Assembly (NCBI GenBank): GCA_019454045.1
Contig: SKCR01023431.1
Coordinates: 124,001-188,000, forward strand
Source: Zanthoxylum bungeanum
Taxonomy: Eukaryota; Streptophyta; Magnoliopsida; Sapindales; Rutaceae
Reading direction: 5' to 3'
Length of the DNA: 64,000 nt
The position numbers and the translations under genes were made by a program. Each line of letters starts with the position of its first letter. Position 1 is the stretch's first letter. This document shows positions 57,365 through 64,000 of the stretch, piece by piece. The notes beneath the pieces were generated by a model. That model had not been told where the DNA came from. It did no database searches and was given only the letters and a program-made list of their open reading frames with translations.

Positions 57365-60300
57365 ATGAGAATTCACCACCCTTCTCTATCCAAACCCGAT
57401 GACGACCCGGACGCCATTCGGCCACCTACCGCCAATTTAACCCTCTACGCTGGCGCCGGCCTCCGAAAGAAAGCCACCGGGGTACGTCCATGGCTCCATC
57501 TGGACTCAACCGGCCAGGCTCAGGAGGTGGAGGCCGGAAAGCACGCCATCATGCGGCGAACGGGTCTCCCGGCCCGAGACCTTCGGATCCTGGATCCGCT
57601 TCTCTCGTACCCGTCAACTATATTGGGTCGAGAACGGGCCATAGTCATCAATTTGGAGCACATCAAAGCCATCATAACTGCCCAGGAAGTCTTGTTGATG
57701 AATTCTAGAGATCCTTCTGTTATTCCCTTTGTTGAGGAATTGCAAAGTAGGATTTTGTGTCACTATCAAGCCACTAAAGCTCAGGTTTTTTTTTCCTTGG
57801 TTCATAAAAAAAATTGTTTTTTCAAGTACCCAGTTCGTTATTGTTGTTGATATTAAATGGATTGTGTTGAATTTTGTTTGAAGATTAGAGAATTATTAAA
57901 AATTTGAAGTCATAATTTTGGGATTTTTTTATAAAGAAGTATCAGAATTGTTTGATTTGGCAGATGTTATCAGAGTGTTAGTATGACCAGTTTATGATTT
58001 TGTTATATACGTGTAGTTATAGTTAATTTTTTTTATACCCAATTTGGGATTCTTAATTTTGATGTGGTTTGATTATTTTATTAAGGAATTTTGGCTTTTA
58101 GTTTGACTTGACAAATGGTAAAATTAAAAGAATGGGTATGGTAGTTGAAATTCTGAAAATGGGAATGACTTTAACTAATTTAATCAAATGATGATACTCA
58201 ATAATGTCTCATACATTTAAGAGGGAACTCAATAACATGAGATCAGCTAAATGAATCATGTTTTGACCTTTGACCCTTTCGGTCTTCTGATGAGCATTCA
58301 TTTAACTGTTCTTTAATCCTGCAGATTGTCAAATATTTTACTTTTATTGCATGCCTACAAGTTAAATTTTCCTTCATATGGCTTTACATTTTGGATTTCT
58401 ATTCGTCTGTTTCCTCTTCTTAACTCCATTTTTGTGTAGGAGGTCAATGGTGAGGATTCAAATTGGACAAATTTTTATGATTTGGAAGCACCACAGTCAA
58501 AAACTTCCAGTCCCCAAAATTTTTCCGGTGGCTTTCCACAGTGTGAAGACGGAAACGAGGAAAGAAAAGAAGATGGAAAACAAAGTCTTGGGAATCGGGA
58601 TGGATCGAAGGTTCTTCCATTTGAGTTTGTTGCTCTGGAAGCATGTCTTGAAGCTGCTTGCAGTTGCTTAGAAAATGAAGTAATTAACCATATTTTCCAG
58701 TTTGATATCGGTCTCTTTCCTTTTCTCTTGTCCTGTTGCTTTGTTTTCTCGTCTTGCACAATTTTCACTTGTTATTGTTTCTAAACAGGCCAAAACATTA
58801 GAGCAAGAGGCACATCCAGCCTTAGATAAGCTGACTTCAAAAATTAGTACTCTCAATTTAGAACGTGTCCGCCAAATTAAGAGTCGCTTGGTTGCAATAA
58901 CTGGACGTGTTCAGAAGGTTGAGAAATTCAAACTTTTGAATTATATATGTATGACTTGATGACATCATGGTTACAAATTAACAGTGCATTGTGCATCAAC
59001 TGATTGAACCATGCTAGTTTTGTTTCCACTTGGAGTGTGTGATTAACCGAAGCTCACATGTTTGTATGCAGGCAAGGGATGAATTGGAACACTTGTTAGA
59101 TGATGATGAAGATATGGCCGAGATGTATCTAACTGAAAAGTTGATACAACAACTTGATAACTCGTCAATTTCGTCTATAAATGAGGGAGATGGCATGGAT
59201 GATGAAGTTCTTCAATCAAATAAGAATGACAGGCACCTAAAATCTTGCTATCTCTTTTTTAACCAACATTTGTTTTTCTTTGCTGTACACTTAAAATTTC
59301 TTCTCCTGTTTCAGGACTGCTGCTGAAATCTCATTGGAAGCAATTGGGGGATCAACTAGCTATGAAGTAGATCTTCAGAACACAGAGCACACCCATGATA
59401 ATCTGTTTACTCAAAATTTACTTGGCCGAGGCAGCCATGGGACGCGTACTAGTACCACTCACAGTGCTATAAGCAAGCACCTCGATGTTGAAGAGCTAGA
59501 AATGCTTCTAGAGGCATACTTTGTGCAAATTGATGGTACACTGAACAAGCTATCTACGGTAAGGAACTCAACATCACCACCAGAAATTGTCAACATGGCC
59601 TTCTTGATTGAACATGGTTCATAAAATGTAATGTCAAGGAATATCGACGTGCTCCTGTTGCTAGAGCAGTCGATGTGGTAACTGATTAAAGCAGCTAAAT
59701 TCAACTGTGTAATAGGTAAAATGACCAGTAATGATTTTGTCTACTGACCAAAGGAGTTTAATAATATCCTTAAAGGCTAGGGCTGCCACTGTTTCCTCTA
59801 ATAATGCCACCGGCTTTCTCTGTTATTGGCTTCATGGTCTAAACAATTTCTGTGGTTATATAAACTCTAGCATTTTTATACTCATAATTATATAAAGTAT
59901 TACATATTATAAGAATATGACACGATAACAGAGTTGTGATTCTCCTGGATTTTCATCTTGCTTGCTAGACTAATTCAACTTTAGCATTTATATTATAAAG
60001 CTTATGTTCCTGGGTATTACATGTGTGCACATGCTTTCTCTAATATGCTCGCACATAGTTCTTATCATAAAGAAAAGAAATGCCTGACACAGTGAATTCT
60101 TTAACTACAGGACACTTGCAATTTCTGGAAAACTGTTTTATTTTTGCATGTCAATACATCTGTTTGTAATATATTCAATAAAATCTGACACCAAAAAGTT
60201 TTAAACTCTTTTTCAACATTTTTTCTTCCCAATCCTAATATACTCTAGAGGTATGCGTTTCTGTATTGATATATGATTCACTTTTATAAATCAAATCCCA

Positions 60301-60656
60301 TTTGTTTGTTTTTGCATAGATGCTATTCATGAATTCATTTCTTATCATTATTTTTGGTTTGTTGGAAGTTGAGGGAGTACGTTGATGATACTGAGGACTA
60401 CATCAACATAATGCTGGATGACAAACAAAATCATCTCTTACAAATGGGTGTCATGCTAACAACTGCAACTCTAGTGGTGAGTGCCTTTGTCGTTGTGGCT
60501 GGTATTTTTGGAATGAATATCAACATCGAACTGTTCGATGAGGATAAGTCAGGGATGCAAGAGTTTCTCTGGACTGTTGGTGGCGGCGCCACTGGCAGCA
60601 TATTCCTGTATGTTGTTGCCATTGCCTGGTGCAAGCATAAACGTTTGCTGGAGTAA
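57365..60656 (+). CDS. MRS2: MRS2/MGT-type magnesium transporter, six exons
   Basis: Exons: 57365-57784, 58440-58679, 58789-58917, 59072-59232, 59315-59558 and 60369-60656 (stop TAA). They join in frame to 493 residues. Proteins of this CorA-like family form pentameric Mg2+ channels in plant membranes. Visible features: LPARDLRILDPLL (about residue 70) and INLEHIKAIITA, an acidic helical region with RDELEHLLDDDEDMAEMYLT (about 265-285), DVEELEMLLEAYF before exon 6, two membrane segments near 426-446 and 468-485, and the signature GMN at 446-448 at the end of the first. The text is closest to my memory of the Arabidopsis MRS2-3/MGT4 group. Intron 4 begins GC (59233), not GT. A decayed tandem copy follows. 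All key residues are present and the frame is clean, so it is likely functional. Confidence 0.92.
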
Positions 60657-61059
60657 TGAAAGCCGACTGTGCATCGGTAAATAAGCACTTGGCTTCAAGA
60701 TCTGTTGTGTGTTGATGGGTTTACTTTGTACAAACACAAATGCAACCTTATATATAGCTGGTACATTCAACCTGTATTTATATATAGATATGGTTTGTGT
60801 GCAGTGAACACTAATGCACTACGAACATTATGCTATACGCACAAAGTTGTGATATAAATTTTGTATCCAGTTGGTGGAAATCTTTGTTCTTGTAATAATT
60901 TCATTTTGTTAATGATATTCCATTAAAATAATCAGGTTGACAATTAATTAATTCAGAAGTTCAGGCAACTTGCAATTAAACAAATTTATCATGTTCTTGT
61001 TTTTCTTTATTAAATCAACAAGCTTCAGTGTACTACTAACAGATCAAACACCATTAACC
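60657..61059 (+). other. 3' region of MRS2 gene and spacer to its pseudogene
   Basis: Contains the 3' UTR of the MRS2 gene and AT-rich DNA. AATAAT-like signals occur at about 60893 and AATAAT again at 60928. No other feature seen. Confidence 0.4.
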
Positions 61060-62524
61060 ATGAGAATCCACCCACCACAATCCAGAGCCGATCATGAAGA
61101 TGACCTGGATCCGAGCCAACACCCCCCCCCCCCCCCCCAAACCTGGCGGTCACCACCGGTGGGGGATTCGGAAGAAGGCAGCTGGAATTCGACCCTAGCT
61201 GGTTTTGGACTCAACAGGGCCGACCCGAAAACACGCATGTGGAGGACGGAACTTCCGGCTCAAGACCTCCGGATCCTGGATCCAATGCTTCCATCAACCG
61301 TACTAGGTTAAGAACAGGCGACAGTGATCAATTTGGAGCACATCAAAGCCATCATAGGAAGTCTTGTTTCTGAATTCTGGACTCTTCTGTTGTTCCCTTT
61401 GTTTTTTTTTTTTTTGTTTTTTTTCCTTGAACACTGTTCCCTTTGTTGAAGACTTAAAAAGGAGGATTTTGTATTACCACCAGGCCACCAAACCTCAGGT
61501 TTTTATTTGGCTTCTTAGGTTTCTTTGTTCGTTTCATGAATTTTAAGTACCCAGTTCATGATTTACTAATGTTTATGCTTTGTTATTTATTTGCTTTGTT
61601 CTTGTATAGGAGGGCAATGGTGGTGATTCAAACTGGAAAATTTTGTATGATTTGGAAACAGCCGAATCAAGAGCTTCCGGTCCTCCAGATTTTGGCAGGG
61701 CTGACATTTCACAGGCCGAGGAAATAATTGAGGAACGCAAGGAAGATGGGAAACGAGATCTTGAGAATCGAGATGGATAGAAGGTTCTTCCATTTGAGTT
61801 TGTTGCACAAGCATGCCTTGAATCTGCTTGCAGTTGCTTAGAAAATGAAGTAATAATTCTTACTTTCTACTTAGATAGCTTTTCCTTTACATTTTTGTTC
61901 ATCTTGTTGTGCTATTTCTTTGCCTTTTTCTTTATCACTCGTTTTCAAGAACATTAGAGCAAGTGGCTGATCTGGCCTTGGGTAAGCCCACTTCAAAGAT
62001 CAGTTGTCCGTCAAATTAAGATCCGCTTGTTTGCAATAACCGGACATGTGCAGAAGGTGGAGCTGTTTCAAGCTTTTGAATTACATGTTTATTTTTCTGT
62101 GTCAGTATGCTGAATATGATGCTGTTAGGATAGATTGTGCTATGAGTCTTATTCCTAGTCCCGTTTTCTCCAGGAGTCGAGTTTTTTATTACCAATGCAC
62201 ATTTGTTCGTCTCCAGGTACGAGATGAATTGGAACAATTGCTAGATGATGATGAAGATATGGCTGAGATGTATCTGACTGAGAAGTTGATTCAAAAACTC
62301 GAGAGCTCCACAACTTCCCCTATAAATGAAAGAGCTGACAACATTGATGATGACAGGCACCTAATTCTCTTGTAAACTGACTTTCCCCTTACTCGCATCG
62401 AAAATTCTTTAACTGTTTTAGGACCGATGAAATCTCATTTGAAGCTACCGGGGGATTCACTAGTTATGAAGTTGATCAGCAGAACACTGACAGCACCCAG
62501 TTTAATCTGTTTGCTGCTCATAAT
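61060..62524 (+). pseudogene. decayed tandem copy of the MRS2 gene, truncated by a copia insertion
   Basis: Order and spacing follow exons 1-5 of 57365-59558. Exon 1 (MRIHPPQSRADHEDD start at 61060) has a run of about 18 C at 61119, a deletion of the GLRKK region, a stop after PSTVLG (61309), and a second loss near 61355. Exon 2 (61610-61849) keeps DSNWKILYDLE and a stop before KVLPFEFVA. Exon 3 (about 61950-62056) is shifted. Exon 4 (62217-62355) is well kept (RDELEQLLDDDEDMAEMYLT) and ends with the same GACAG/GCACCT boundary. Exon 5 ends at 62524 where a copia LTR starts. Exon 6 with GMN is missing, so no transporter can be made. Confidence 0.85.
61119..61138 (+). repeat. poly-C tract in MRS2 pseudogene exon 1
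   Basis: A run of about 18 cytosines, very unusual in this AT-rich window, replacing the start of the conserved coding region. Its length in the assembly may be unreliable. Confidence 0.8.
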
Positions 62525-64000
62525 TGTTGTAAATTCTTCAATTATTTCATAAGGGTATATATGTCTTTGTGAATGGCAAAGGGGTGCAAGAGTGGTTACA
62601 ATCCATAGAGGGTTGCAACCCCACCCCAAAGGGTGTCATATGGCACCCCTCCATGCCTTTATAAAGGGGTCATGCACTCCTAATTAAGGATGTACGAAAA
62701 TAGAAGACATATATCCAGATTCTACAGACACTTTGTTTTCTTTTGGTTTTGAGAGAGATCCACCATTTTATCCTAGTTCAAACACTTGTGAAGGAGTGCA
62801 CCTTGAACAAGTAGAATCCAAGTTATCCTGGGAGAACATTGGCAATTCGAATCCGTAGAGCACCTGTGACGGGGCCAATAAGTTCTTAAGGACAGAGTCT
62901 TTCTCGACTTGGACAATCGAATCAGGTTTTTCTGGTTCTTACTGTTTTAGGGTATATTGCATCTAGATCTAATTGTAAAGTTGTTTGATCTGTTTGATTG
63001 CAAGTTATATTACTGTTTGATGACACTAAATTTAACCAACAATCTTAAGAACTTATTGTATCGTGTTATTAGATAGTAATTTGCATGTTAGGGTTTGAAT
63101 TTTTTCTGGAAAATACGATCTGTGCATGAAAAACCCGTAGGGCGTTCGAACGCCCAACGCACGCGAAGGTTAAAAATTTGAATTCTCGTAAGAACGTTCG
63201 AACGCGTCTTCAAACGCACCTCGAACGCAAGCCTTCTGCCTTAGAACGTTCGAACGTGTCCTAAACGCAACTCGAACGCAAACTCTCTGGAATCATTCCG
63301 TTCGAACGCGTTCACGAACGCTATACGAACGTGAACTCTCTGGAATCATTCCGTTCGAACGCGTTATCAAACGCTACTCGAACGTGAACTCTCTGGAAAC
63401 ACTTCGTTCGAACGCGTTATCAAACGCAACACGAACGCACACACACTGGACAGTCTCGTTCGAACGTAGATACGAACGTGACACTAACGAAATAGTCCTG
63501 TAATTCTTAGAAACTGCAAACTTAAATAATATTAACTTGGTTAGTCATATACTGTTAACACATTAATCTTGGTAGTATAGATTCAAGTTATTATTAGGTT
63601 GTTCAATTATCACAAGCATACACATAGTGATAAAGTTGAAATTGATGGTTGTTGCATAATTGGTTGAGAATTTAAAGTGTAATTTTGCACAAGTAATTCC
63701 ATCCAATCTTGATTGACATTTATATATCTACACTTATCGTAATAATTGTGCTATTGGAAGAGTGTAAATCTGGGTTGTGAATTGCTAAAAGATCCTATTG
63801 GAAAAGGTGTTTGAAGAATATTCGTTCGTTCAATTTTCCTTAAGAATCTTCAGTTAAAATTCAATGACTTGTGTTTATTGGAACTTTCGTCCGTTAGAAC
63901 AACAAGTGACTACCTAGTACAATCACTTTGAACAAGATCATTCGTTGATCGTTGTGCAATTCGTCTTTCGTAGACTGATTGAACCCTGTTGAATTTCCAG
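62525..64000 (+). mobile_element. 5' end of a copia element (G), running off the window
   Basis: Starts TGTTGTAAATTC at 62525 in the middle of the MRS2 pseudogene. A TATA box CTTTATAAAGGG lies at about 62657. The LTR end and primer site could not be fixed with certainty. The leader carries a TTCGAA palindrome array (63195-63480). The last 340 bp align with the leader of copia F (48388-48812) and end in TTGAATTTCCAG, so gag should start just beyond the window. Confidence 0.7.
63195..63480 (+). promoter_or_regulatory. TTCGAA palindrome array in copia G leader
   Basis: CGTTCGAACG starts at 63195, 63247, 63299, 63352, 63405 and 63457: steps 52, 52, 53, 53 and 52 bp. Every unit has the order palindrome, a CGTT half site, AACGC, CGAACG and then GAACTCTCTGGAA. 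The last unit ends in ACACACACTGG. The spacer text GAACTCTCTGGAA is also present in the Sirevirus-like arrays. Here the array lies 500 bp downstream of the TATA box, inside the transcribed leader. Confidence 0.65.

Overview
The window looks like nuclear DNA of a flowering plant, probably a eudicot. It is AT-rich. The host genes are few and plant-type (an intron-containing MRS2/MGT magnesium transporter and a small plant protein), and most of the sequence is LTR retrotransposons nested in one another, with hAT-type MITEs and a tRNA-derived SINE. No virus, plasmid or bacterial feature was seen.

Layout. 1-1157: 3' end of a plus-strand Sirevirus-like (Ty1/copia) element. 1439-3286: Athila-type solo LTR on the minus strand (TSD ACACA). 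3698-18422: minus-strand non-autonomous Sirevirus-like element E1 with a gag but no protease, integrase, RT or RNase H. Its second ORF is broken by two insertions: a 5.2 kb LARD (5057-10259, TSD ATGCA) and a 2.7 kb gypsy-like solo LTR (10721-13457, TSD CCACC). 19562-29581: a full-length but inactivated Ty1/copia element E3 (TSD AAAAG) with a hAT MITE in its 3' LTR. 29587-33695: host-like AT-rich DNA with a SINE, a second hAT MITE and CACTA-like remnants. 33701-41135: E2, a complete copy of the E1 family (TSD ACTAG). 41297-48345: a mosaic holding a broken gene copy, an Athila-type solo LTR, copia and gypsy fragments and a truncated family member, E4. 48388-53900: a decayed copia polyprotein element with an Athila-type solo LTR in its gag. 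55304-55669: small host gene. 57365-60656: MRS2-type Mg2+ transporter in six exons. 61060-62524: decayed tandem copy of that gene, cut by a new copia element that runs off the window end.

The most unusual signal is an array of the palindrome CGTTCGAACG (with degenerate half sites) at a strikingly constant spacing of about 52 bp, ending in 38 bp steps in the Sirevirus-like LTRs. It lies just upstream of the TATA box in every LTR of the E1/E2/E4 family. Shorter versions occur again inside E1 and E2, next to a second TATA-like box in front of the second ORF. Related palindromes occur in the leader of an apparently different copia element (63195-63466, period 52-53 bp) and in the gypsy-like solo LTR. 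Together with the intron-like segment before the second ORF, this suggests that E1/E2 carry two similarly controlled transcription units: gag from the LTR, and a plant-transposon-domain ORF from an internal promoter. Palindrome clusters upstream of the LTR TATA box are known for Sireviruses. The TTCGAACG version, its helical phasing, the internal duplicate and its presence in other families are what deserve a second look.

Host gene story: both host loci have a decayed relative nearby (MRS2 and its tandem pseudogene; the 121-aa protein gene and a 5'-truncated copy 14 kb away), so the island appears to have undergone small local duplications followed by heavy transposon inflation.
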